DNA of 64,000 nucleotides, from contig NZ_JAUSWV010000002.1 in assembly GCF_030815485.1 (NCBI RefSeq), positions 3,968,001-4,032,000 on the forward strand, in the 5' to 3' direction. Both the position numbers and the translations under genes were made by a program. Below are positions 31,415 through 39,036 of the stretch, in pieces. The DNA is from Streptomyces rishiriensis. GTDB lineage: Bacteria > Actinomycetota > Actinomycetes > Streptomycetales > Streptomycetaceae. Every line of letters begins with the position of its first letter. The first letter of the stretch is position 1. The notes under the pieces were generated by a model that saw nothing but the letters and a program-made list of their open reading frames with translations, was not told where the DNA came from and did not search any database.

Positions 31415-31981
31415 TCACACCAGGAGATCCTCCACCTGCGCCTCTCCCTCCCGGTACCGCCTCGTGATCTCCGCACCCGACTCGTCGGCCGTGCGCTGGA
31501 GGCGCTGGCGGCGGCTCGAGACCTGCTGCTCGTAGCGGACCAGGCAGGCCATCGCGTCGTGGAGTTCGGGATCGGTGCGCGCGTCGAGGTCGGAGAGTTC
31601 GACGTCGGCGAGCATGTCGGCGGCCAGGCGCCGGTACTCCGCGCCGTGCGGGGTGCCCAGGGTCACGTGGCGCGCCGAGGAGCGGTGCCGGGCCGGGGCG
31701 TCGGTGAGGATCTCCGACAGCCGCTCCACCACGGAGGCCGCACCCGTCGGAGAGCGGCGGGCCAGCTCCGCGCGCAGGATGTCGATACGGCCCTGGAGCA
31801 GCCGTCGTACATAGCTCAGGTCGGCCTCGTTGCGCTGGGCGTCCCGGCGCAGGGTGCGCAGTTCGGGCAGGCTCAGTCCGGTCAGGTCGTGCTCGGGTGT
31901 CTCCGCGGGCAGCACGGGGCTGTCACTGCGCTGTGTCGGCGGCCGATGTGTCGCAGGCCGCCCGGTACTCGGTGTGCTCAT
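31415..31981 (-). CDS. rsiG: Anti-sigma factor RsiG (c-di-GMP-dependent inhibitor of WhiG)
   Basis: A 188-aa coiled-coil protein containing two copies of the c-di-GMP-binding motif ExxxSxxRxxxQxxxD: E52-S56-R59-Q63-D67 and E151-S155-R158-Q162-D166. This duplicated motif defines RsiG, which with c-di-GMP sequesters the sporulation sigma factor WhiG. The N-terminal 30 residues are disordered. ATG at 31981 follows AGAAGGAC; the frame stays open to 32368 antisense to dtd, without support. The WhiG gene is not in the window. Single gene, between the Eis-like gene and divergent dtd. Confidence 0.92.
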   Translation of the reverse strand: MSTPSTGRPATHRPPTQRSDSPVLPAETPEHDLTGLSLPELRTLRRDAQRNEADLSYVRRLLQGRIDILRAELARRSPTGAASVVERLSEILTDAPARHRSSARHVTLGTPHGAEYRRLAADMLADVELSDLDARTDPELHDAMACLVRYEQQVSSRRQRLQRTADESGAEITRRYREGEAQVEDLLV

Positions 31982-32141
31982 GTCCTTCTTACCGTCCCCT
32001 CGACCGGCGTGTGGGAAGCATCGTGCCACCCCGATCGACCGCTGGGTTACCGAGTCCCCCCGAACGGCCCCAGATGGGGGCTTAAGGAACGAAAATGGGC
32101 CCCCTGCGGGTCGGTGCGGCGCACCCGGCATCATGGTCCGC

Positions 32142-32567
32142 ATGCGAGCGGTGGTGCAGAGGGTGGACGGCGCGAGCGTCGTCGTGGACGGCGAGACGGT
32201 CGGGGAGATCAGCGGCGAGGGACTGTGCGTCCTGGTCGGGGTCACCCACGAGGACACGAAGGAGAAGGCGGCCCGGCTCGCCCGCAAGCTCTGGTCCGTC
32301 CGCATGCTGCACGACGAGAAGTCGTGCAGCGACATCGACGCCCCGCTGCTGGTGATCAGCCAGTTCACGCTCTACGGCGACGCGCGCAAGGGGCGTCGGC
32401 CCACCTGGAACGCGGCCGCTCCCGGCGAGACGGCCGAGCCGCTCGTCGACGAGGTCGTCGCCCGGCTCCGGGAGCTGGGCGCGACGGTGGCGACGGGCCG
32501 GTTCGGCGCGCGGATGCGCGTGTCACTGACGAACGACGGCCCGTTCACCGTGCTGATCGAGGTCTAG
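32142..32567 (+). CDS. dtd: D-aminoacyl-tRNA deacylase
   Basis: A 141-aa cytoplasmic editing enzyme that hydrolyses D-aminoacyl-tRNAs. Family landmarks are MRAVVQRVDGASVVVDGE at the start, the SQFTLYGDARKGRRP motif and the cis-proline NDGPFTVLIEV at the end. Length is normal. The longer open frame upstream (from 31830) is antisense to rsiG and not used. No strong ribosome site precedes the ATG. Confidence 0.95.
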   Translation: MRAVVQRVDGASVVVDGETVGEISGEGLCVLVGVTHEDTKEKAARLARKLWSVRMLHDEKSCSDIDAPLLVISQFTLYGDARKGRRPTWNAAAPGETAEPLVDEVVARLRELGATVATGRFGARMRVSLTNDGPFTVLIEV

Positions 32568-32571
32568 GGTT

Positions 32572-32627
32572 CCCTGATCCAGGGCCCTGATCCAGGGCCT
32601 CCCTTCTCCAGGGCCTCCCTGATCCAG
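32572..32627. repeat. Repeated short hairpins between dtd and ygfZ
   Basis: CCCTGATCCAGGG, itself able to form a 5-bp hairpin, occurs at 32572-32584 and 32585-32597, with a truncated third copy at 32617-32627. It lies between convergent genes and may serve as a bidirectional terminator. Confidence 0.5.
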
Positions 32628-32749
32628 AACCCCGTGCGGCCGGGGTCCCCTGCGGTCATGACCCGTGCCAGGTTCTCCTGCGGCCTGAGTCCGTTGCGGC
32701 CGGGGCCTTGATCCGGCCCCTGCCGCCAGGACCCCGTGCACCGGGCCCC

Positions 32750-33715
32750 CTAGGGTTCCACGACCGTTTCCTGCGCGGCCGCGGTCGTCCCGGCCAGCAG
32801 CGGCGCGTCCACCGGCACGTTCCGCTTCACCAGGGCCAGAGCCACCGGGCCGAGTTCGTGGTGGCGTACGGACGTGGTGATGAAGCCGATCTTGCGTCCG
32901 TCGGGGCCCTCGTCGGCGACACGCAGTTCGGTACCGGCGACCGGCAGGTGGACCTCGCTGCCGTCGAGGTGCAGGAAGACGAGACGACGGGGCGGCTTGC
33001 CGAGGTTCTGCACCCGGGCCACCGTCTCCTGCCCGCGGTAGCAGCCCTTCTGCAGATGCACGGCGGTGTCGATCCAGCCGAGCTCGTGCGGGATCGTGCG
33101 GTGGTCGGTCTCGAAGCCGAGACGCGGGCGGTGGTGCTCGACGCGGAGGGCCTCGTGGGCGAGGATCCCGGCCGGCGGACCCGTCTGCCCGGCGTACGTC
33201 TCCAGATCGGCGCGGGGAAGGAAGAGATCCCTGCCGTAGGCGGTCTCCCGGACGACGGCGCCCGGCGGGACGGGGGCGATGGAACCCGCGGGAAGATGCA
33301 CGACCGCGACATCGGCGGTGCGGTCGGCGACCTCGACCCGGTAGAAGAACTTCATCGACTCCAGGTACGCGATCAGCGCCTCCTGGGTGCCGGGTTCGAC
33401 GTGCGCCCAGACCGTCAGGCCGTCGTCCACCAGGTAGAGCGCGTGTTCGATGTGGCCGTTCGCGGAGAGGATCAGCGCTTCGGTGGCCTCGCCGACGCGG
33501 AGGTCGGTGACGTGCTGGGTGAGGAGAAGGTGCAGCCAGCTCAGCCGGTCCTCGCCGGAGACGGCGACGACTCCACGGTGCGAGAGATCGACGAAACCGG
33601 CGCCGTCGGCGAGGGCGCGCTGCTCGCGGAACAGGTCGCCGTAGTGGCCGGCGACGCCTTCGTCCACGCCCTCGGCGGGAACGGCGCCGGGCAGGGACAG
33701 CAAGGGGCTCTTCAT
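32750..33715 (-). CDS. ygfZ: YgfZ/GcvT-like folate-binding Fe-S assembly protein
   Basis: A 321-aa tetrahydrofolate-dependent protein that helps maintain certain Fe-S enzymes. The diagnostic KGCYRGQET motif is present near residue 225, with the GcvT-like domain before it (LSHRGVVAVSGEDRLSWLH). ATG at 33715 starts only 10 nt after the nur stop, so it ends the operon of membrane peptide, nitrobindin-like gene, nur and ygfZ. Placing an Fe-S maintenance protein with a nickel regulator and a haem protein suggests a metal/redox theme. Confidence 0.92.
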   Translation of the reverse strand: MKSPLLSLPGAVPAEGVDEGVAGHYGDLFREQRALADGAGFVDLSHRGVVAVSGEDRLSWLHLLLTQHVTDLRVGEATEALILSANGHIEHALYLVDDGLTVWAHVEPGTQEALIAYLESMKFFYRVEVADRTADVAVVHLPAGSIAPVPPGAVVRETAYGRDLFLPRADLETYAGQTGPPAGILAHEALRVEHHRPRLGFETDHRTIPHELGWIDTAVHLQKGCYRGQETVARVQNLGKPPRRLVFLHLDGSEVHLPVAGTELRVADEGPDGRKIGFITTSVRHHELGPVALALVKRNVPVDAPLLAGTTAAAQETVVEP

Positions 33716-33725
33716 GGACCCAAGC

Positions 33726-34169
33726 CTACGACTTGGTAATTGAACCCTTGAGCGTGCAGTCCTCGCAGCGTCCGAAGATCGCGAAGTGCTTCATGTCCGT
33801 GTCGAAGCCGAAGGTCTCGCGCAGCTTGTCCCGGAACTCCGCGGCCACCTGCACGTCCGCCTCGATGACGTTGCCGCAGTCCCGGCACACGAGGTGGATG
33901 TGGTGGTGCCGGTCCGCCAGGTGGTACGTCGGCGCCCCGTGTCCCAGGTGCGCGTGGCTGACCAGCTCCAGCTCCTCCAGGAGCTCCAGGGTCCGGTACA
34001 CGGTGGAAATGTTGACCCCCGACGCCGTCTTCCTCACTTCCACGAGGATGTCGTCGGGGGTCGCGTGCTCCAGGGTGTCCACGGCTTCGAGGACAAGCTG
34101 GCGCTGCGGCGTCAGCCGGTAGCCGCGCTGCCGCAGGTCGCTCTTCCAGTCAGTGCTTTCAGTGCTCAC
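33726..34169 (-). CDS. nur: Nickel-responsive Fur-family regulator Nur
   Basis: A 147-aa metalloregulator that represses nickel uptake and the Fe superoxide dismutase gene when nickel is present. Histidines known to bind metal in S. coelicolor Nur are all present with a +2 offset: H35, H88, H90 and H92 (Ni site) and H72, H74 and H128 (M site). Two CxxC pairs (C95/C98, C135/C138) are also there. The DNA-binding winged helix includes VNISTVYRTLELLEE. GTG at 34169; another GTG precedes it. It follows the nitrobindin-like gene by 19 nt in the same operon. The histidine set argues for Nur over Zur or Fur. Confidence 0.93.
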   Translation of the reverse strand: MSTESTDWKSDLRQRGYRLTPQRQLVLEAVDTLEHATPDDILVEVRKTASGVNISTVYRTLELLEELELVSHAHLGHGAPTYHLADRHHHIHLVCRDCGNVIEADVQVAAEFRDKLRETFGFDTDMKHFAIFGRCEDCTLKGSITKS

Positions 34170-34188
34170 CACACCGAAGAGTCTAGAA

Positions 34189-34764
34189 CTACTTGAAGAA
34201 GGCGATCCCGTCGTCCGGCATGTCGTCGGGAAGAGCCTTCGCCCAGCGCTCGACGTCCTCCGGGGTGACGACCTTCTTGAGGTGCGCCGACATGTAGGGG
34301 CGCAGCTCGACCTCGGGGGTCTGCTTCTCGCCGACCCACATGAGGTCGCTCTTGACATAGCCGTACAAGCGCTTGCCGCCGGTGTAGGGGCCGGAGGCGG
34401 CCGTGCGGGCCACGGCGTCGGTGACGAGGTCGATCTGCGGCTTCTTGTCGGCCAGCTCGCCGTACCAGATCTCGACCACGCCGTCGTCGCGGACCATGGT
34501 CACCTCGACCTTGCGGTCGGCGTCGACCCGCCAGAAGCCGGACTCCGACTCGAGGGGCCGGACCTTGTTGCCCTCGCCGTCCAGGACCCAGGTGTGGGAG
34601 TGGTACTCCAGGAAGTCCCGGCCGTCGTGGCCGAAGGTGACCTCCTGCCCGAAGTTGCACTTCTCCGAACCGGGGAAGTCGTGCACGCCCGCGCCCGCCC
34701 AGCTGCCCAGCAGGAAAGCGAGGGGGACGAGGTCCTTGTGGAGGTCGGACGGAATCTCGATCAT
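34189..34764 (-). CDS. Nitrobindin-like haem-binding β-barrel protein
   Basis: A 191-aa FABP-like 10-stranded barrel of the nitrobindin/Rv2717c family (former DUF1794). Signatures: LAFLLGSWAGAGVHDFPG at about 15-32, QEVTFGHDGRDFLEYHSHTW, and LRPYMSAHLKKV near the end, whose His is the likely haem ligand by family analogy. Nitrobindins bind ferric haem and can isomerise peroxynitrite. ATG at 34764. Located between a 32-aa membrane peptide gene and nur, with short gaps, so probably co-transcribed. Confidence 0.88.
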   Translation of the reverse strand: MIEIPSDLHKDLVPLAFLLGSWAGAGVHDFPGSEKCNFGQEVTFGHDGRDFLEYHSHTWVLDGEGNKVRPLESESGFWRVDADRKVEVTMVRDDGVVEIWYGELADKKPQIDLVTDAVARTAASGPYTGGKRLYGYVKSDLMWVGEKQTPEVELRPYMSAHLKKVVTPEDVERWAKALPDDMPDDGIAFFK

Positions 34765-34789
34765 GAGTGACAGTTCCTGGACGTGGTGG

Positions 34790-34888
34790 TCAGCGCTGGC
34801 CCTGGTACAGCTTCTTCACGGTCAGACCGGCGAAGGCGAGGGTGCCGACGCAGACCAGGACCAGCAGGGCTTCGAAGAAGATCTCCAC
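34790..34888 (-). CDS. 32-aa single-pass membrane peptide
   Basis: A GTG-started frame of 32 codons encoding one transmembrane helix (EIFFEALLVLVCVGTLAF...) and a basic tail, TVKKLYQGQR. A strong GAGGAGC ribosome site is placed six bases before the GTG, and the stop lies 25 nt before the nitrobindin-like start. Codon use is typical. I recall the same peptide at this place in other Streptomyces. Function unknown; it may be a membrane anchor or regulator for the haem/nickel operon. Confidence 0.75.
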   Translation of the reverse strand: MEIFFEALLVLVCVGTLAFAGLTVKKLYQGQR

Positions 34889-34968
34889 GGGGTGCTCCTC
34901 GGATGAGCGTGCTTCGGGGTACGTACTACAGGGCCGGCCCCCAGCTTACGCGGCCGGGGACCGGCCCT

Positions 34969-34993
34969 CCCCGTGAGGTACTCCCTCACGGGG
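34969..34993. terminator. Hairpin terminator after three-gene operon
   Basis: CCCCGTGAGG (34969-34978) pairs with CCTCACGGGG (34984-34993). It follows the leftward operon ending at 35015; further CTCACGGGG repeats lie beside it. Confidence 0.65.
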
Positions 34994-35014
34994 ACTCACG
35001 GGGCCTCACGGGGG

Positions 35015-35998
35015 TCAGCCCAGCAGCTGGCTCTGCAGGGTGACGGTCTGCTGGAACGGGACGGGCGCCGCGGTGCCCTTGCGGGACTGGACGACCAGGG
35101 CGACGACATCGCCCGCGCGGAGGTAGGCCTGCCGCACCTGCTCGTCGCCGTACGGCTTCGCCTCGTCGTACGAGTAACGCGTGACGTCGGTGAGGTCGCC
35201 GGCGGTGGGGTACGCCTCGTCGAACATCGCGGCGGTGGCGCCCTCGACGGCGTGCAGGGGAGCGCCGTAGGAGGTGAGTCGGTTGAAGACGAGGTTGGAC
35301 ACCGTCTCCGTGTCGAACTGGAGCAGGTAGACACGGGTGCGGGTGCCGTCCGGGGTCGTCCAGCCACGGGCCGCCGTGTGCCGCAGTCCGTGGTCGGTGA
35401 GCAGCCGGCCGACGTCGTCCCGGTCCCCCTCCGTCTCGAACACCGTCAGGAAGTCCTTGGTCGGCAGCCAGCCGTCGACGCCGTGCAGCGTCTTGTCGTC
35501 CGTCGCCCCCTCGGGCGCGGGCAGCAGCAGCGTGCGCAGGTCCGCGTAGTGGGCCTGCGCCCAGTTCTTGGCGTCGAACGGGCTGGGGCTGCCCGAGGGA
35601 AGCGGCGGCCTGGTGATCTCCGGATAGACCCAGCGGCCGTCCGACTCGGTGGCGAGACCGGGTACGTCCGTGCGCTCCATGCTCGTGATCCCGTACGCCG
35701 TCCCGGCTCCGAGCGCGGCGAACACCGTGACGGCGGCGGTCCAGCGCACGAGGGCCCGCAGGACCCGTCGGTCCTTCGGCGCGACGGGACCCTGCGGAGC
35801 GGCGGCCGTTTCTGCGCCCTGGAGCCCTTCGGCGGTCCCCGGCCCGGCGGTGGCCGTCGCTTCGGTCGTCCCCGGCTCGGCGGTGGCCGTCACGTCGGCC
35901 GGCTCGGGGCGCGCCGCGTCGATCGTCGCGACGGACGGTTCGACGGCCGTCTCGACGGGCCGGTCGGCGGTGGCCGGCGTCTGCTGTTGCTCGGTCAT
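35015..35998 (-). CDS. Membrane-anchored extracytoplasmic protein (third of operon)
   Basis: A 327-aa protein: a disordered Ala/Thr/Glu-rich cytoplasmic stretch (about 1-75), one transmembrane helix (about 88-106) and an external domain with DLRTLLLPAPEGATDD...DGW and a QFDTETVSNLVFNRL segment. The DLRxLLxxxPxGAxD...DGW pattern recurs in the first protein of the operon, so they are paralogues. ATG overlaps the previous stop by 4 nt (ATGA). No enzymatic motif seen; function unknown. Confidence 0.8.
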   Translation of the reverse strand: MTEQQQTPATADRPVETAVEPSVATIDAARPEPADVTATAEPGTTEATATAGPGTAEGLQGAETAAAPQGPVAPKDRRVLRALVRWTAAVTVFAALGAGTAYGITSMERTDVPGLATESDGRWVYPEITRPPLPSGSPSPFDAKNWAQAHYADLRTLLLPAPEGATDDKTLHGVDGWLPTKDFLTVFETEGDRDDVGRLLTDHGLRHTAARGWTTPDGTRTRVYLLQFDTETVSNLVFNRLTSYGAPLHAVEGATAAMFDEAYPTAGDLTDVTRYSYDEAKPYGDEQVRQAYLRAGDVVALVVQSRKGTAAPVPFQQTVTLQSQLLG

Positions 35999-36942
35999 AC
36001 GGCCTGTCCCGGGTCGTCGATGCGGTCGAGTTGTGCGGTGAAGAACTTGGCGACGAACTTCGCGTCGAGCGTGCCGGGAGCGTCCGCGGTGACGCTGACC
36101 AGCACGTCTCCCACATAGGCGGTGCAGAGCGCGACGCCCAGTTCCTTGTCCTTGTCCTTGGCCTTGGGCGTCAGGAAGCACTGCGCGTCCTTGTTGCCCG
36201 CGATCTTCGGACCCTTGCGCAGAACGTCCGTGGCGGCGAGGAAGCCGTTGAAGGACGTCGCCGCCTCGCGTACCGCGGTGCGGTTCTCCATCCGCGACAG
36301 GTTGACCTCGACCGTGATCGCGTCCGTGATGTTGTAGTCGAGCCGGCCGACGACGTAACTGCGCATCGCCACGCCTTCGATGTGCTGCTTGTCGATCAGC
36401 TTCTCCAGCTGCCGGCGGGACGTGCCGGGCAGATCCTTGATCGACTCCTTGCGCAGGGCGGTGGCCTGCGCTCCGCTGAACTCGGCGTCCGGGCCGAACT
36501 CGGCGAGGTCGGGGCCGCGCTCGTAGCCGTCGGTGCCATAGGGCAGCAGCAGGGCGCTCAGCCCCGACTCCGCCGCACCGTCCCGCTTGGTCTTCTCGTC
36601 GTCCCGGGCGACCGGCGGTGCGTACTTCCACGTCGGCTTGCCTGCGTCGCGGTCGGCGTCCTGGACGGTCACGACGGTGTAGCCGACGCCGCCGACGACC
36701 GCGCAGGCCAGCAGCGCGGATCCGGCCACTGCGGCGATCCGGCCGGGGCGGCGGACCTTGCGGGCGGGCTTCACGACGGCGGGCTCGGCGTCCGCGCCGA
36801 CGCCTTCGACGACCTCCGGGCTCCCGAGACCGGTCTCGGGCTTCTCCGAGGTCGCGGGGCTCACGGGGCTCACGGGGCTCGCGGGGTTGTTCTCGGGGCT
36901 CTCGGGGTTGTTCCGGGAGTTGTTCTCGGGGTTCTCGCTCAC
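35995..36942 (-). CDS. Membrane-anchored extracytoplasmic protein (second of operon)
   Basis: A 315-aa protein: a Pro/Ser/Glu/Asn low-complexity cytoplasmic region (about 1-62), a single transmembrane helix (about 68-90) and an external domain containing LSALLLPYGTDGYERGPDLAEFG and SYVVGRLDYNITDAITVEVNLSR. Starts at GTG 36942, overlapping the first gene's stop (GTGA), and is itself overlapped by the third gene. All three genes are therefore tightly coupled. The cytoplasmic repeats (SPVSPVSP) come from short CTCACGGGG-type DNA repeats at 36858-36900. Confidence 0.8.
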   Translation of the reverse strand: MSENPENNSRNNPESPENNPASPVSPVSPATSEKPETGLGSPEVVEGVGADAEPAVVKPARKVRRPGRIAAVAGSALLACAVVGGVGYTVVTVQDADRDAGKPTWKYAPPVARDDEKTKRDGAAESGLSALLLPYGTDGYERGPDLAEFGPDAEFSGAQATALRKESIKDLPGTSRRQLEKLIDKQHIEGVAMRSYVVGRLDYNITDAITVEVNLSRMENRTAVREAATSFNGFLAATDVLRKGPKIAGNKDAQCFLTPKAKDKDKELGVALCTAYVGDVLVSVTADAPGTLDAKFVAKFFTAQLDRIDDPGQAV

Positions 36943-37781
36943 AGCTTCCCCACCTGCCGCTGGGCCAGGTCCATGATCTTCGCCTTGGAGATCGGCTTGC
37001 TGTCGTAGACCTGGATCTCGACGCAGATGTCACCGCGCCAGGCGTAGGCCTCGGCCGTGTACATCGGGAGGTAGCCCGCCTCTTGCTCGGGTGTGTCGTG
37101 CACGTACGCCGTCCCGTTGTCCTCCGCGCCGGGAATGGGCCAACTGCGGGTGTCGTCCTCGTCCTCGGCCCAGTACTCGCCGTTCTCGGCCCACTCGGAC
37201 GCGGCCGCCTTGCTCTCCTGCCGGAACTGCACGAGGGCGATCTCGACGTTGTACGACTCGCCCACCCGCCACGAGGCCATGGCCGCGCGGCGGAACTCGT
37301 CGTCGACGAGGTTGTTGAACGTGGTGCCCGGCCGCGTGTACTCCGCCGCGTAGGTGGCCAGGTCCGCCCAGCCGTCGCTGTCCACCGCGAACGCGGTGTC
37401 CTTGGCTCCCTTGGGGCGCGTGATCAGCAGCTTGCGCAGGTCGCCGTCCGTCTTGACCCGCCGGTCCTGCGCCGCCGACAGCGGCTCGACCTCGCCCTTG
37501 CCCTGTTCGAGCACGGGCTGGGAGAGCGGCGGCAGCGCGGTCGGTTCGCGGTCGGCCTGGACGATGAATCCGGCGCAGACGCCGGCGACGACACCGAGCG
37601 CGGCGGCTCCGGCGATCAGCAGCGTCGTACGGCCGCGGCGACGGCGGGGACGCGGAAGAGGCGCTTCTGCCGCAGCGTCCGGAGCCGCGGCCGTTTCCAC
37701 GGCGACGCCCTCTGCTGCTCCGTCTGCCTCGACGATCCCGATTTCACCTATTACCTCTTCGGCCCTTTCAGGACCTTCCAC
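36939..37781 (-). CDS. Membrane-anchored extracytoplasmic protein (first of operon)
   Basis: About 280 aa: a cytoplasmic acidic/Ala-rich segment ending in a basic PRPRRRRGR cluster, one transmembrane helix, and an external domain with DLRKLLITRPKGAKDTAFAVDSDGW. GTG at 37781 is preferred because GAGGGGG stands five bases upstream; an earlier GTG at 37829 lacks a ribosome site. The three proteins probably form one envelope complex; no homology to a known system was recognised. Confidence 0.75.
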   Translation of the reverse strand: MEGPERAEEVIGEIGIVEADGAAEGVAVETAAAPDAAAEAPLPRPRRRRGRTTLLIAGAAALGVVAGVCAGFIVQADREPTALPPLSQPVLEQGKGEVEPLSAAQDRRVKTDGDLRKLLITRPKGAKDTAFAVDSDGWADLATYAAEYTRPGTTFNNLVDDEFRRAAMASWRVGESYNVEIALVQFRQESKAAASEWAENGEYWAEDEDDTRSWPIPGAEDNGTAYVHDTPEQEAGYLPMYTAEAYAWRGDICVEIQVYDSKPISKAKIMDLAQRQVGKL

Positions 37782-37871
37782 AACATCCCCCTCAGAAGCG
37801 TGAAGCGCGTATTCCGTATCGCGCTCCACAGGAGACCCATGGTCAACACAAGGAGTTGTAGTCGAGTTGAT

Positions 37872-37877
37872 TACGAT
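37872..37877 (+). promoter_or_regulatory. -10 element of leaderless DsrE gene
   Basis: TACGAT lies 6 nt before the ATG at 37884, consistent with a leaderless transcript; no ribosome site is seen. Confidence 0.5.
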
Positions 37878-37883
37878 TCAGGC

Positions 37884-38246
37884 ATGGCGAAGAAGCTCGT
37901 GATCAAGGTGACGGCAGGGGCCGATGCGCCCGAACGGTGCTCTCAGGCGTTCACGGTCGCGGCCGTCGCCGTGGCCAGCGGGGTCGAGGTGTCCCTCTGG
38001 CTGACCGGGGAGTCCGCCTGGTTCGCGCTGCCGGGCCGGGCCGCCGAGTTCGAGCTGCCGCACGCGGCCCCGCTGCCCGGCCTGCTCGAGTCGATCCTGG
38101 CGGGGGGCCGGCTCACCCTGTGCACCCAGTGCGCGGCCCGCCGGGACATCACGGAGAAGGACGTCATCGAGGGCGTACGCATCGCGGGGGCGCAGGTGTT
38201 CGTGCAGGAGGCGCTGACCGACGGCGTCCAGGCGCTCGTCTACTAG
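37884..38246 (+). CDS. DsrE-family protein
   Basis: A 120-aa cytoplasmic DsrE/DsrF-like α/β protein: LVIKVTAGADAPERCSQAFTVA at the start, SGVEVSLWLTGESAWFA and a CTQC pair (LTLCTQCAARRD) near residues 79-82. Members handle sulfur or persulfide transfer; the CxxC could carry sulfur. It sits two genes from the thiosulfate sulfurtransferase gene, which supports but does not prove a sulfur role. A long in-frame extension upstream is antisense to the membrane operon. Confidence 0.85.
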   Translation: MAKKLVIKVTAGADAPERCSQAFTVAAVAVASGVEVSLWLTGESAWFALPGRAAEFELPHAAPLPGLLESILAGGRLTLCTQCAARRDITEKDVIEGVRIAGAQVFVQEALTDGVQALVY

Positions 38247-38270
38247 GACACGACCCGGACCGTGTCCTGC

Positions 38271-38543
38271 CTAGGGCCGGTCCTGGGGGCGGCGTTTCTT
38301 GCCGTCCAGCTCGTCCCACCACTCGTCGGACTTCGGGTCGCCGGAGGGGTCGTCCCACCAGCGGTCCTCGGGGCCGCGCCGATTGGCGACCATCGCGGCG
38401 AGCGGCGGGATGACCATGGCCACCACACACATCCCGACGGCCACGGGCATCGACCAGAGACGCACGACCCCCCAGGCCAGGACGAACAGCGCCACACAGC
38501 TGCCCATCATGGCGAAGTAGACGTGCCGACGGCGGGCGTACAT
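38271..38543 (-). CDS. DUF3099 small membrane protein
   Basis: A 90-aa protein with two membrane helices (about 8-30 and 33-51) between a basic MYARRRHVYF start and a hydrophilic Trp/Asp-rich tail (RWWDDPSGDPKSDEWWDEL). This matches DUF3099, an actinobacterial family of unknown function. ATG at 38543 was chosen; in-frame codons to 38600 look non-coding. Convergent with the DsrE gene. Confidence 0.82.
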   Translation of the reverse strand: MYARRRHVYFAMMGSCVALFVLAWGVVRLWSMPVAVGMCVVAMVIPPLAAMVANRRGPEDRWWDDPSGDPKSDEWWDELDGKKRRPQDRP

Positions 38544-38633
38544 AGGTCCAGGATAAAACCGGCGGAGCCGATCGGGGCGGGCGCAACCGGATGGGTACAC
38601 CCCATACCCCGAGCCGACGGGCGGAGCCCGGTA

Positions 38634-38690
38634 CGACGAGAAGGGCCGTGCCCGCGGGTGTTCGACCCGGGGGCGCGGCCCTTCTCGTCG
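38634..38690. terminator. Strong terminator after sseA-DUF1416 operon
   Basis: CGACGAGAAGGGCCG (from 38634) pairs with CGGCCCTTCTCGTCG (to 38690), with GCCC/GGGC pairs continuing inward. It lies 20 nt past the DUF1416 stop. Confidence 0.8.
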
Positions 38691-38709
38691 TCGGTGCCGG
38701 AGCCGGGGC

Positions 38710-38997
38710 TCAGACCGCGATCGCGACCTCCGCGAGACCGCCCTGCTGGGCGACGACCGTGCGGTCGGCGGTGGCGCCGGGAACGAGGGCGCGGACGGTC
38801 CAGGTGCCTTCGGCCGCGTAGAAGCGGAACTGTCCGGTGGCGGAGGTGGGGACCTCCGCGGTGAACTCGCCGGTCGAGTCCAGCAGACGGACGTAGCCCG
38901 TCACCGGCTCGCCGTCCCGGGTCACCTGACCCTGGATCGTGGTCTCACCGGGCTTGATCGTCGAGGCGTCCGGGCCGCCGGCCTTCGCTCCACACAT
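38710..38997 (-). CDS. DUF1416 protein
   Basis: A 95-aa single-domain β-sandwich protein (carboxypeptidase-regulatory-like fold) starting MCGAKAGG, with GETTIQGQVTRDGEPVTGYVRLLD. In actinobacteria this family always seems to sit directly after the SseA-type sulfurtransferase gene, as here (39-nt gap), so it probably partners that enzyme. An N-terminal Cys2 is conserved in the family as I remember it. Function unknown. Confidence 0.88.
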   Translation of the reverse strand: MCGAKAGGPDASTIKPGETTIQGQVTRDGEPVTGYVRLLDSTGEFTAEVPTSATGQFRFYAAEGTWTVRALVPGATADRTVVAQQGGLAEVAIAV

Positions 38998-39036
38998 GTG
39001 CTTCTCCAGAGGTCGTTCAGGTCGGTGTCGGGATGA

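Noticed and set aside
36618..37883. N-terminal extension of the DsrE protein by over 400 residues
   Set aside because: The extension is antisense to the membrane-protein operon; the DsrE domain starts at the ATG at 37884.
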